A stretch of 64,000 nucleotides of DNA, taken from positions 744,001-808,000 of the forward strand of contig OZ242384.1 in NCBI GenBank assembly GCA_965208965.1. Reading direction: 5' to 3'. The stretch is from Bin5 sp965208965 (lineage in GTDB: Bacteria > Chloroflexota > Anaerolineae > Caldilineales > Caldilineaceae). Below the pieces are notes generated by a model. It saw only the letters and a program-made list of their open reading frames with translations, was not told where the DNA came from and did no database searches. A program made the position numbers and the translations under genes. Shown here piece by piece: positions 34,129 through 41,940 of this stretch; position 1 is the stretch's first letter; each line of letters begins with the position of its first letter.

Positions 34129-34789
34129 ATTGTTGCTGGCGGGCACGCATTTTTTGAAGGGAAAAGGTCTCCGATTCGTAGAAGTCGAAGAGGGCGGCTT
34201 CGCGGGTGCGGACCTCTTCGGCGAGTTGCAGGACGTCGTCGACTTGGTCGGTAGGAATGCGCACAACGCCGTCGGTGTCGGCGAGGAGCAGGTCCCCGGA
34301 ATGGATGCGCAAGCGGCCGGCGGTGACCGGCGCGCCGAAGCGGTTCATATTGAAGACACCGTGGCCGGGTACGGCGCCCCAGCCCCATACGGGCAGACCG
34401 ACCTGGCGGATGCCGACCAGATCGCGCGCGGTACCCTCTACGATGACGCCTTCGACGCCAAGCCTTTTGTGGACACGGGCCATGCCGTCTCCGAAGCAGG
34501 CGCCGCGGCCCGCGTTGGTGTCCATGTCCTGGAAGACTGCGATCAGCGGACCCTGCTGGCTGCCGAGGTAGTCGTAGTAGTCGATCCACTCGAGGGCGGT
34601 GGAGTCTTCGTCGTTGGTGGTGACTTCGGCGGTGACGGCGAAGCCGGCGACGAGGCCCATGTCGGGCATCAGGCTGCGGATGGTGTGGTCAGTATAGTCG
34701 AGATTGGGCAGGCCCAGCCTGAGGGCGACGGCGTTGAAAATGGTGGCGGAGTCGTAGCGCTTGAGTGCGGCGATCTGCTCGGACAGCAT
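34124..34789 (-). CDS. RraA-like protein (4-hydroxy-4-methyl-2-oxoglutarate aldolase/RraA family)
   Basis: The 221-residue protein has the RraA fold signature: a SATIFNAVALRLG start, GPLIAVFQDMDTNAGRGACFGDGMA, and GVEGVIVEGTARDLVGIRQVGLPVW. The Arg-Asp of TARD is the conserved substrate and metal site of this family. Class II aldolase members cleave hydroxymethyl-oxoglutarate, while others are of unknown role. It is the first gene of the operon running to 25164, which includes a TPP enzyme. A function in keto-acid or aldol chemistry of sugar acids is plausible. Confidence 0.85.
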   Translation of the reverse strand: MLSEQIAALKRYDSATIFNAVALRLGLPNLDYTDHTIRSLMPDMGLVAGFAVTAEVTTNDEDSTALEWIDYYDYLGSQQGPLIAVFQDMDTNAGRGACFGDGMARVHKRLGVEGVIVEGTARDLVGIRQVGLPVWGWGAVPGHGVFNMNRFGAPVTAGRLRIHSGDLLLADTDGVVRIPTDQVDDVLQLAEEVRTREAALFDFYESETFSLQKMRARQQQY

Positions 34790-34976
34790 TCAGGATCTCC
34801 TGATTCGATGTATCGTTGACGGGCGTGGAGCGCCAGTCTGGGTATTATCAGTTTTCGGGTGGTAAGGCGGGTTTTCTTCGTCTCTGTAATGATATAGACA
34901 TTCGTTTCAGACTGCAACCTTCTGTTTTGCGATTGGGGAGCGTGGATTCCGGGCTTACGCGGCGGTCTGCATGGTA

Positions 34977-35014
34977 TTGGTTCAATGCAAGAATGGCAGT
35001 TATACTATTAGTAT
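34977..35014 (+). promoter_or_regulatory. Promoter and overlapping palindrome upstream of mazE
   Basis: TTGGTT (34977-34982), an 18-base spacer and TATACT (35001-35006) form a promoter. The -10 element lies within the near-palindrome ATACTATTAGTAT (35002-35014), which could be the operator for MazE-MazF autoregulation. Confidence 0.5.
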
Positions 35015-35053
35015 GAAATTGCTTATTGCTTTATCCATTTGAGGAGGCGAGGT

Positions 35054-35308
35054 ATGGCAGTGAAGACAGCAATCTCTTTGAATGATTCACTTTTTGAAAA
35101 GGTGGAAACACTGACAAAAGAGATGAAAATATCCCGAAGTCGACTCTTTGCGATTGCGGTTGAGGAGTTTATTGAACGTCACGAAACGAGGCGTATGATG
35201 GCAGCCATTAACGAGGCATATGATGATTTCCCTGACGAGGAAGAGCAAGCGACCTTAAGAGCGATGCTAGAACACCATCGAAAATTCATGAGGGATGAAC
35301 CATGGTAG
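35054..35308 (+). CDS. mazE: MazE-like ribbon-helix-helix antitoxin
   Basis: The 84-residue protein begins with a ribbon-helix-helix DNA-binding domain (VKTAISLNDSLFEKVETLTKEMKISRSRLFAIAVEEFIERHE). An acidic tail (YDDFPDEEEQ) follows and would block the toxin. GAGGAGGCGAGGT gives a strong ribosome site for the ATG at 35054. It overlaps the toxin gene by 7 bases. The locus is clearly lower in GC than its neighbours, which points to transfer. Confidence 0.88.
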   Translation: MAVKTAISLNDSLFEKVETLTKEMKISRSRLFAIAVEEFIERHETRRMMAAINEAYDDFPDEEEQATLRAMLEHHRKFMRDEPW

Positions 35309-35682
35309 TTGGTGGGCCTTCATCTCGACAGTATATCGAACAAGGTGACATCTTTTGGGTCGACATAGATGAGCCTTATGGGTCCGAGCCCGGGGGAAGG
35401 CGTCCTTTCGTCGTTGTTCAGAACAATATGTACAATTTCAGTCGAATCAGAACGGTTGTCGCCTGCGCGATCACTACAAATCTGAAAAGAGAGGCAGCTC
35501 CAGGCAATGTTCTGTTAAACAGAGGTGAAGGGAACCTACCTCGCGAGAGCGTTGTGAACATTTCGCAGGTGATCACGTTGGATCGGCAAATTCTTGGCGA
35601 GAGAATCGGTACTCTTTCTTCAAGGAGAATACAGGAAATAATCTCTGGTTTGCGGATGCTTCTAGAACCGCGAGAACCCTAG
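35302..35682 (+). CDS. mazF: MazF/PemK family mRNA interferase
   Basis: The 126-residue toxin shows the family pattern: YIEQGDIFWVDIDEPYGSEPG, GRRPFVVVQNN with the catalytic Arg, CAITTN, and ESVVNISQVITLDRQIL. MazF proteins cleave single-stranded mRNA at short sequence motifs. It overlaps mazE and would be translated by coupling. It lies between metabolic operons on the minus strand, so it is an independent inserted unit. Confidence 0.92.
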   Translation: MVVGGPSSRQYIEQGDIFWVDIDEPYGSEPGGRRPFVVVQNNMYNFSRIRTVVACAITTNLKREAAPGNVLLNRGEGNLPRESVVNISQVITLDRQILGERIGTLSSRRIQEIISGLRMLLEPREP

Positions 35683-35719
35683 TTCGCGTTCAGCAAAGTC
35701 CTAATCGGTACTCATCGAA

Positions 35720-36886
35720 CTATTCTGTGACTTCGGTCCCCGCGTCCGGCCATTTCAGCACCTCCTCGCGCAGGGCGACGCCGAGACCGGGCTTTTCGGG
35801 TAGGGAGAGCATGCCATCGTTGATGGGGATGCGTTCGGTGACGACGTCGTTGTACCAGCCGTTGTAGTAGGCGCGGACGGTTTCGAGGTTCATGGCGTTG
35901 GGGATGTGGAGCATGAGGTGGGCAGCGGCCCAGAGGGCGACGGGGCCGGTGGCGTCGTGGCCGGTGACGGGGAGGTAGTAGGTGTCGGCCAGTGCGCAAA
36001 TTTTGCGGGTTTCGCTGATCCCTCCGGTCCAGGAGATGTCGGGCATGATGATGTCGGCGGCGTTGGCCTCGACGACGCGGCGGAAGCCGAAGCGGGTGAA
36101 AAGACGCTCGCTGACACAGAGGGGGATGCGGCTTTCGGCTTTGAGGCGTGCGTAGGATTCGACGTTGTCGGGCGGGATCATCTCCTCCAGCCACATGATG
36201 TTGTAGGGTTCCAGGGCGCGGGCGATTTCGATGGCCGCGGGCAGGTTCCAGCGGGCGTTGCCTTCGATCGCGATCTGCATTTTGTCGCCGACGGCGGCGC
36301 GAATCTCTTCGACGCAGGCGACACCCCTTTTGAGCGTATCTTTATCGAGATAATGGCGGACAGGTCCGGGCGCGCCTGTCTCGGCGCCGGCGGGGCCTGG
36401 CGGAAGGTCGAAGGGCCAGATTTTCATTGCCTTGATGCCCTGGAGGAGGAGATCCTCGGCGAGCTGGCCGGCGCGGCCTTCCATCCAGGCGCCGGCGTCC
36501 TGGTTGGGACCGTGGCTGAGGCAGGTGTTGTAGATGGGGATGCGGTCGCGGCTGCGGCCGCCGAGGAGGTTGTAGATGGGCTGGCCGCTGTACTGGCCGG
36601 CGATGTCCCAGAGGGCGATGTCGACGGCGCTGATGGCGCGCGTTTCGGCGCCGCCGAAGCCGTAGGCGTTGACGGCCGCGAACATGGTGTGCCAGTGGCG
36701 CTCAATGTCGAGAGGGTCTTGTTCGAGGAGCAGAGGAGCAAGCTGGTCGTGGGTCAGCGCGCTGACTGCGCGGGGCGCGTAGGAGGTCTCGCCAAGGCCG
36801 GTCAGGCCGTCATCGGTGTGGATGCGCAGCCAAAGCGAGTCGGGGTGGCGGCCGAGGCGGATGGTCTCCAGGCGGGTAATTTTCAT
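35720..36886 (-). CDS. Mandelate racemase/muconate lactonizing enzyme family (enolase superfamily) sugar-acid dehydratase-like
   Basis: The 388-residue enolase-superfamily enzyme has a capping domain (1-110), then a barrel with a Lys in KAMKIWPFD (about 152-155). The metal ligands are probably Glu208 (IEGNARW), Glu234 or Glu235 (WLEEMIPP) and Glu260 (CVSERLF). Asp283 and His310 (TGHDATG) form the usual general-base pair. This pattern fits sugar-acid dehydratases of the mandelate racemase subgroup. Substrate assignment needs assay. It lies alone on the minus strand between MazEF and VapBC. Confidence 0.88.
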   Translation of the reverse strand: MKITRLETIRLGRHPDSLWLRIHTDDGLTGLGETSYAPRAVSALTHDQLAPLLLEQDPLDIERHWHTMFAAVNAYGFGGAETRAISAVDIALWDIAGQYSGQPIYNLLGGRSRDRIPIYNTCLSHGPNQDAGAWMEGRAGQLAEDLLLQGIKAMKIWPFDLPPGPAGAETGAPGPVRHYLDKDTLKRGVACVEEIRAAVGDKMQIAIEGNARWNLPAAIEIARALEPYNIMWLEEMIPPDNVESYARLKAESRIPLCVSERLFTRFGFRRVVEANAADIIMPDISWTGGISETRKICALADTYYLPVTGHDATGPVALWAAAHLMLHIPNAMNLETVRAYYNGWYNDVVTERIPINDGMLSLPEKPGLGVALREEVLKWPDAGTEVTE

Positions 36887-37179
36887 TGGGATCGGTGGAT
36901 GGCGACCATCAGTGATAGTGGTATGGAAGAGTACCGCTCCCGGCAGTGTATGCTCGGCGTTTTCGCGCGTTAGACCGGCATGGAGATTGCCGTACTACTC
37001 TCCGACTCCGAAAGGTTAGAACGGGCTAACGGTGTCACCGTGGGCGTCGTAATGGATAGTACGGAGGTCAACAAATGAAGTGTATACTCTTAATCGGGAA
37101 CGTGGTCGGATGGAGCGTTGGCCAGGGAGGGGACAAAGGCTCCCCATGACAGATAGTTCTTTTTCTGGGGATCCTCGCG

Positions 37180-37587
37180 CTACCTGTGGGAACGGGGCGG
37201 CGAGATAATTTCGCAGGTGTGGCCGTGGGCGCGACTTAGCCTGCGGTCGAGCGTCAACAGTGGGCAGCCCAACGCCTCGGCCACAGCGACGTACCAAGCA
37301 TCGTAGCTAGTCAGGTTGCCTCGCAATGTCCATATCCGCTCAGCAAAGGGAGCGAAGGGAAATAGTTCTATTTCCAGGCGCAGCAGATCTTTATGGGCGG
37401 CAGAGGCTTCAATGCGCGATATTTCCGCACGTTGCTCCAGCCGGCGCAGGACGTTGGATGCTTCGACCAAAGCCAACTCCGGAGCAGCCAAGGGACCTTG
37501 GTCTAATGCAGATTCCGCCCACTTGCCTTCGAGTCCCCAGTCTACCAACGCAGCGACGAGAACGGATGCATCAATGACTGACGTCAC
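37180..37587 (-). CDS. vapC: VapC-type PIN-domain toxin
   Basis: The 135-residue PIN-domain ribonuclease has acidic active-site residues Asp6 (VIDASVLV), Glu42 (LVEASNVL), Asp96 (TSYDAWYVA) and Asp114 (LTLDRRL). VapC toxins cut initiator tRNA or rRNA. The gene follows its antitoxin with a 4-base overlap on the minus strand. Confidence 0.92.
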   Translation of the reverse strand: MTSVIDASVLVAALVDWGLEGKWAESALDQGPLAAPELALVEASNVLRRLEQRAEISRIEASAAHKDLLRLEIELFPFAPFAERIWTLRGNLTSYDAWYVAVAEALGCPLLTLDRRLSRAHGHTCEIISPPRSHR

Positions 37588-37820
37588 TTCCGATCAACAT
37601 CACGGGCGCGAAGAATTTTCCGAGGCTCAACCCGTGTCTCCGCTACCGCTTTCCGTTCGCGGACTCCTTGCAACCAAGCGGCCGCGGAGGGTCGTGAAGC
37701 GATACGTTCCAACTCTCCGCGCAAGAACTCCTGCATGGACTGACGTTGAAGAGCGGCGCGCACGGCCAACTCATCACGAACTTCCTCTGGGACATTTCTT
37801 ATCGTAATCTGTACAGGCAT
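37584..37820 (-). CDS. vapB: VapB/FitA-like antitoxin
   Basis: The 78-residue protein has an N-terminal ribbon-helix-helix motif (VQITIRNVPEEVRDELAVRAALQRQSMQEFLRGEL), as in FitA-type antitoxins. A basic and polar tail likely wraps the VapC active site. It is the first gene of the pair and probably represses it. Confidence 0.88.
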   Translation of the reverse strand: MPVQITIRNVPEEVRDELAVRAALQRQSMQEFLRGELERIASRPSAAAWLQGVRERKAVAETRVEPRKILRARDVDRK

Positions 37821-37923
37821 GACTGCATTGTGCCAGTAGCGATGGCATTTTGCAACAGCCAGGACATCTGGGCCGTCACTCCTGGGCGATCATACTGCCG
37901 ACGACATGGGGGCCATATGGTTC

Positions 37924-39057
37924 TCAATGCGGCGGGACGATGGACGCCAGCTCGCTGCGCATGAAATCGATGTAGCGGCGGTATCTTCCCGGGGACGTCT
38001 TCCAGGTGGTGGGCGTGCCGTGACCGACGCCGAAACGCTTCTGCGCCCCGATCGCTTTGGCCTGGTGGTGAGCATCCTCACGCCAGAGGTCCTCATCCCC
38101 CTGCTCGATTACGGTGATGGCGTGGGAGTTGGAGAAGATGCAGACCTCTTCGCCGAGGGCTTGGCGGACATTGACGATGTCGTTCGAGTAGTTCTTCAGG
38201 CCGCATTCGACCTGGATGCAGTGGAAGTCGAGCTTGGCCAGGTGGGGCAGGCGGGGCTCGATCCAGCCCATCAGGGCCATGCTGCTTATCAGGCCCTCAT
38301 CGTGGATGTACTGGAAGGACTTGATCTCGCCGGGCAGGGCGAATTCGACGTAGTGCTCATCGGAAATCATGTCGGCGGAGGCAAACCACTGCATCAACTG
38401 GTAGCCGTGCACGCCCAGCATCCGGGCGAGGCGGCACTGCTGGCGGATCACCTCTTCGTGGCGGTCCATGAGCGCGAATACGAGGTCCTTCTGGAAAAAC
38501 ATGGCGTCGAAGAGCTTGTCGTAGCTGAGCATGTAGAAGGAGGTGGGGAATGGCGCCATGTCCCCCATATGGAAGAAGACGGTGTCGTCGAAATATTCGA
38601 GCAGCTTTTTGGTGAAGTCGTAGGCGCCGGTCGCCAGCATCTCCTCGGCGGTGGGCGGCGGGTCGAGGCGTTCGACGTCGGCGGCTGTTTCGAAGAGGGG
38701 CTCTTCAGGCGGCAGGTCAGGCGGGAATTCGTGGTAGCGGGTCTTGCTGCGCGAGCCGACGTCGACGAGCACGGGCACGCCGTCCTCTTCGGTGACATAC
38801 TGTTTTCCGCGCTGGCCGTAGGGTTTGCCGGTGCCGCAGGGGAGGTAGTCGAGGCCGAGGTCATCGTGGAGCACGTCGTAGAACTTCAGCTTCTGCTCAT
38901 CGGTCCCGTGTGACAGATGGAGGAAGTTCAGCCCCAGTTTCTCGGGCCAGTGCGGCATCATCGACCAGGTGGGGGAGACGTTGAGGGCCGGATACATGTC
39001 CATGGGTTCGCCGTTGATGGCGGCCATGTAGCGTTCGAGCGATGTCATTTCCTGCAA
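37924..39057 (-). CDS. Uroporphyrinogen-decarboxylase-type (UroD) methyltransferase-like protein
   Basis: The 377-residue TIM-barrel protein is of the UroD superfamily, which includes the corrinoid-linked methyltransferases MtaA, MtbA and relatives. It is not a haem-pathway UroD: the N-terminal PALNVSPTWSMMP region and the motif HDEGLISSMALMGW differ, and no canonical zinc HxC...C motif is seen. The corrinoid protein in the same operon (43431) makes a methyl-transfer role likely. AAGGAG stands 7 bases before a TTG at 39057, and an ATG 9 bases further in (39048) is an alternative. It is the last gene of the operon. Confidence 0.78.
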   Translation of the reverse strand: MQEMTSLERYMAAINGEPMDMYPALNVSPTWSMMPHWPEKLGLNFLHLSHGTDEQKLKFYDVLHDDLGLDYLPCGTGKPYGQRGKQYVTEEDGVPVLVDVGSRSKTRYHEFPPDLPPEEPLFETAADVERLDPPPTAEEMLATGAYDFTKKLLEYFDDTVFFHMGDMAPFPTSFYMLSYDKLFDAMFFQKDLVFALMDRHEEVIRQQCRLARMLGVHGYQLMQWFASADMISDEHYVEFALPGEIKSFQYIHDEGLISSMALMGWIEPRLPHLAKLDFHCIQVECGLKNYSNDIVNVRQALGEEVCIFSNSHAITVIEQGDEDLWREDAHHQAKAIGAQKRFGVGHGTPTTWKTSPGRYRRYIDFMRSELASIVPPH

Positions 39058-39078
39058 GATCCTGCTCCTTGTGAACTG

Positions 39079-39098
39079 CGGTGGTCAGTGGTCAGTCG
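39079..39098. repeat. GTGGTCAGTGGTCAGT repeat
   Basis: A short AGTGG-family cluster lies between the rhamnosidase and UroD genes. Confidence 0.4.
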
Positions 39099-39102
39099 CT
39101 GG

Positions 39103-41808
39103 CTAAGATCCGGTGAGTTCGAATCGATAGCTCCCGGAGCCAACCTCTACGTCGATGTATTCGGCGCGGGCAACGGCGAATGTGATGCCGTCGCGGCCTG
39201 GTAGATAAGCGTTGTCCTGCCAGATGGTGTTGCCGCCTTCGCTGACTGAGATATTGCTCAGCCCGAGGGTGGGCACGCTGACGCGGGCCGTACTGTTGAC
39301 CGGGATCGTGACTTCAAGTGAGAGAGAATGGTCGCTGCGCCGCCAGCGGGAGGCGAGTTCGCCGCGCACCGTCTTCAATGTGGCGCCAGCGTGTTCGAGA
39401 TCACCAAGCGTGTGCGGTTCGATGTGGATCTCGCTAAAGCCTGGAGTCATGAAGCCGGGGCCGTGGTAGTCAGGGCCTTTGATGCCGGCGAGGTCGTTGT
39501 AGAAGAACTCGTCGATGGAGGCCCACATGATCATGCTTTCGGCGGCGCCCACGGTGCTCTGCAGGCTCCAGGATTCCCAGATGGTGGTGGCGCCCTGCTC
39601 GACCATGAAACCCCAGCCGGGGTAGCTGGGTGTGGCGACGAGATCGTAGAGGACTTCGCCCTGTCCGTACGGGGTCAGGGCGTCGATCAGGCAGGTGACG
39701 CCGGTGTTGCCGGTATGATGATGGCCGCCCCACGTGTCGACGATGTTGTGGACGATGTCCTGGACGACGCCGGCTTCGCTGGCCTGCGGCACGATACCGA
39801 GGGCGAGCGGGAAGAGGTTGGCGGTCTGTGAGCCGGTGGCGTAGCGGTGCGCGGCGGGGTCGAGCCATTCCCGGTTGAGGGCGTCCTTGATCTCCTCTGC
39901 AAGGCGGGCGTAGTGGGCGGCCTCATCTTCCTTGCCGAGGTAGTTGGCGACCTTTGAGACGATGGCGGCGCCGAGATAGTAGTAGCCGGTCCACAGGAGG
40001 GGCGGGGGCGTTTCAGAGGAAACGAACTCTTCCTCGCCGGGCGCGGCGCCGGGCAGCATGTGGTCGCCATAGTGGCCTTCGTTGACGATGTGGTTCTCGG
40101 CGACGGAGGTGAGATAGTCGACCCAGAGGCGGATTGGCGCGTAGTGCTCTTCGAGGATGCGGCTGTCGTCGAAGTATTGGTAGAGGTACCAGACGAGGAT
40201 TGGGTAGTTGCCGCCCCAGGCCGGGTCGGGATCGTCCCGCTGCACATAGTTGGGGCAGATGTCGGGGACGCTGCCGTCTTCGAGTTGGGCGTCCTTGATG
40301 TCGTCGAGCCACTTGGTCCAGAAGCGGGGCATGTGTTTACGGGGGTAGAGCGATGAGGCGATGGTGGCCGGGTCGGTCCAGGCCCAGTGCTCGCGGTGGA
40401 GGCAGTCGAGGGGGATGCCGAAGAGGCCGTTGGTGACTGTCCAGTGGACGAGTTCGTGGATGCGATTGAAGATTGGATTGGAGCACTCGAAGCCGCCGGA
40501 GAGATCAACGTCGGAGTAGACCACATGGCCTTGAAGCTCTTCTATGCTGATGGGGCGGTCGCTTTCGATCTGTACGTAGCGGACGGGATGGTAGGTGAAG
40601 CGCGGTTCGTAGCTCTCGCCGTCGGGATCGCCTCTGAGGATGTAGATGTCGATCTCATCGCCTTCTTCGTGGGCGCTGGCGCGGGAGCGGTGGCGAAAGT
40701 AGAATTCGCCGGATTCCTGATCGACGAGGCCGCTTTCCTCAAGCACCTGGCAGGCGTACTTGATGGTTACTGTCGTGCCGTGTTCGCCCTTGAGCCGGAG
40801 TTTGGCCCAGCCGCCGAAGAGCTGGCCGAGATCGTAAACGTGTATGCCGTCCTGGGGCTGGGTGACATTTACCGGCTGCAGTTTCTTGTTGACGCGGATG
40901 GGGGGCATGACCTGCGCCACCATCTTGCCGCCTGGGGCGTCCTTGTCGACGGCCGCGTTCCAGTGGGCGTCGTCGAAGCCGGTCGCTGGCCAGCCGGGCT
41001 GCTCGAGGCGGGCGTCGTAGGTCTCGCCGCCGTAGAGGTCGTTGCGGGTGATGGGTCCGGGGGCCGTTTTCCAGCCGGAGCCGGATGCGACGGAGGTTGT
41101 GCTGCCGTCGGCGAACTCCACGTTCAACTGCAGGCGCAGACGGGGGGAGTCGCCGTAGCGGTGCTCCCAGCCGGGTTCACAGTACCAGCCGTTGCCGAGC
41201 ATGACGCCGACGGCATTGGCGCCGGCCTGCAGCAGCTCGGTCACGTCGTAGGTGACATAGAGGACGCGCTGGGTGTAGTCGCTGGTGGCGGGATCGAGGA
41301 CATGATCGCCGACGCGCTGGCCGTTTAGATAGAGCTCGTACCAGCCGAGGCCGGAGATATGGAGGCGGGCGCGGCTGACGGGATTGGCGAGGTCGAACTC
41401 TGTGCGCAGGAGGGGCGAGGCGACGTCGGTTGGTGCGCCGATCCAAGTGCCGGTCCAGTCGCTTTCGTCGAGCAGGCCCATGGAGAATGCGGAGGGTTCA
41501 CTGTAGGCGCTGGCGCGGTCGTCCTGATCCCAGACGCGGACTTGCCAATAGCAGGTCTCGTCGCTGGAAAGGCTGTTGCCGGCGTAGGGGACGTTGACGG
41601 AGCGGTCCGAGGTCACTTTGCCGCTGTCCCATTTGTCGGCGCGACCGGTCTGGAGGTTCCCGGCGCAGGTGGCGACGAGGATTTGGAAGGCCGATTGGGA
41701 CTGGTTGCGATGGTCTGATTGGAGGAGCCAGCCAAAGCGCGGCTCTTGGGTGTCGATGCTGATGGGGTTCAAAGCGTATTCGCAGGTGAGGTCGGTCGGC
41801 GTGATCAT
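39103..41808 (-). CDS. Alpha-L-rhamnosidase (GH78 family)
   Basis: The 901-residue protein shows the multidomain layout of GH78. N-terminal fibronectin-like and beta-jelly-roll domains include EPRFGWLLQS, TCYWQVRVWDQDD, and LHISGLGWYELYLNGQRVGDHVLDP. An (alpha/alpha)6 barrel starts near residue 440, and a C-terminal beta domain begins near 780. The acidic motif usually written DCPQRDE is here DCLHREHWAWTDP (near 465-477), so the active site is somewhat variant. There is no signal peptide, implying action on imported rhamnosides. It lies between the AraA-like isomerase and the UroD-type protein. Confidence 0.9.
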   Translation of the reverse strand: MITPTDLTCEYALNPISIDTQEPRFGWLLQSDHRNQSQSAFQILVATCAGNLQTGRADKWDSGKVTSDRSVNVPYAGNSLSSDETCYWQVRVWDQDDRASAYSEPSAFSMGLLDESDWTGTWIGAPTDVASPLLRTEFDLANPVSRARLHISGLGWYELYLNGQRVGDHVLDPATSDYTQRVLYVTYDVTELLQAGANAVGVMLGNGWYCEPGWEHRYGDSPRLRLQLNVEFADGSTTSVASGSGWKTAPGPITRNDLYGGETYDARLEQPGWPATGFDDAHWNAAVDKDAPGGKMVAQVMPPIRVNKKLQPVNVTQPQDGIHVYDLGQLFGGWAKLRLKGEHGTTVTIKYACQVLEESGLVDQESGEFYFRHRSRASAHEEGDEIDIYILRGDPDGESYEPRFTYHPVRYVQIESDRPISIEELQGHVVYSDVDLSGGFECSNPIFNRIHELVHWTVTNGLFGIPLDCLHREHWAWTDPATIASSLYPRKHMPRFWTKWLDDIKDAQLEDGSVPDICPNYVQRDDPDPAWGGNYPILVWYLYQYFDDSRILEEHYAPIRLWVDYLTSVAENHIVNEGHYGDHMLPGAAPGEEEFVSSETPPPLLWTGYYYLGAAIVSKVANYLGKEDEAAHYARLAEEIKDALNREWLDPAAHRYATGSQTANLFPLALGIVPQASEAGVVQDIVHNIVDTWGGHHHTGNTGVTCLIDALTPYGQGEVLYDLVATPSYPGWGFMVEQGATTIWESWSLQSTVGAAESMIMWASIDEFFYNDLAGIKGPDYHGPGFMTPGFSEIHIEPHTLGDLEHAGATLKTVRGELASRWRRSDHSLSLEVTIPVNSTARVSVPTLGLSNISVSEGGNTIWQDNAYLPGRDGITFAVARAEYIDVEVGSGSYRFELTGS

Positions 41809-41940
41809 TGGGAGCTTTCAGTTCCTGGTTTTTTGTAACACTACTCGTAACGCGGTCGTGTACCAGGCTGGTTCCTCGCTTTAGGCGACCAAGGGGGCAA
41901 CCATAAAGATTGCCCCTGCCGGGCCTGGCGCCGGCGGGTC

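Noticed and set aside
37016..37297. 93-codon minus frame overlapping the end of vapC
   Set aside because: It has no family match and largely overlaps the PIN-domain gene in another frame.
37924..39057. Haem-pathway uroporphyrinogen decarboxylase (HemE)
   Set aside because: The N-terminal substrate motifs of HemE are absent, and the gene is in an operon with a corrinoid protein and sugar genes, not haem genes.
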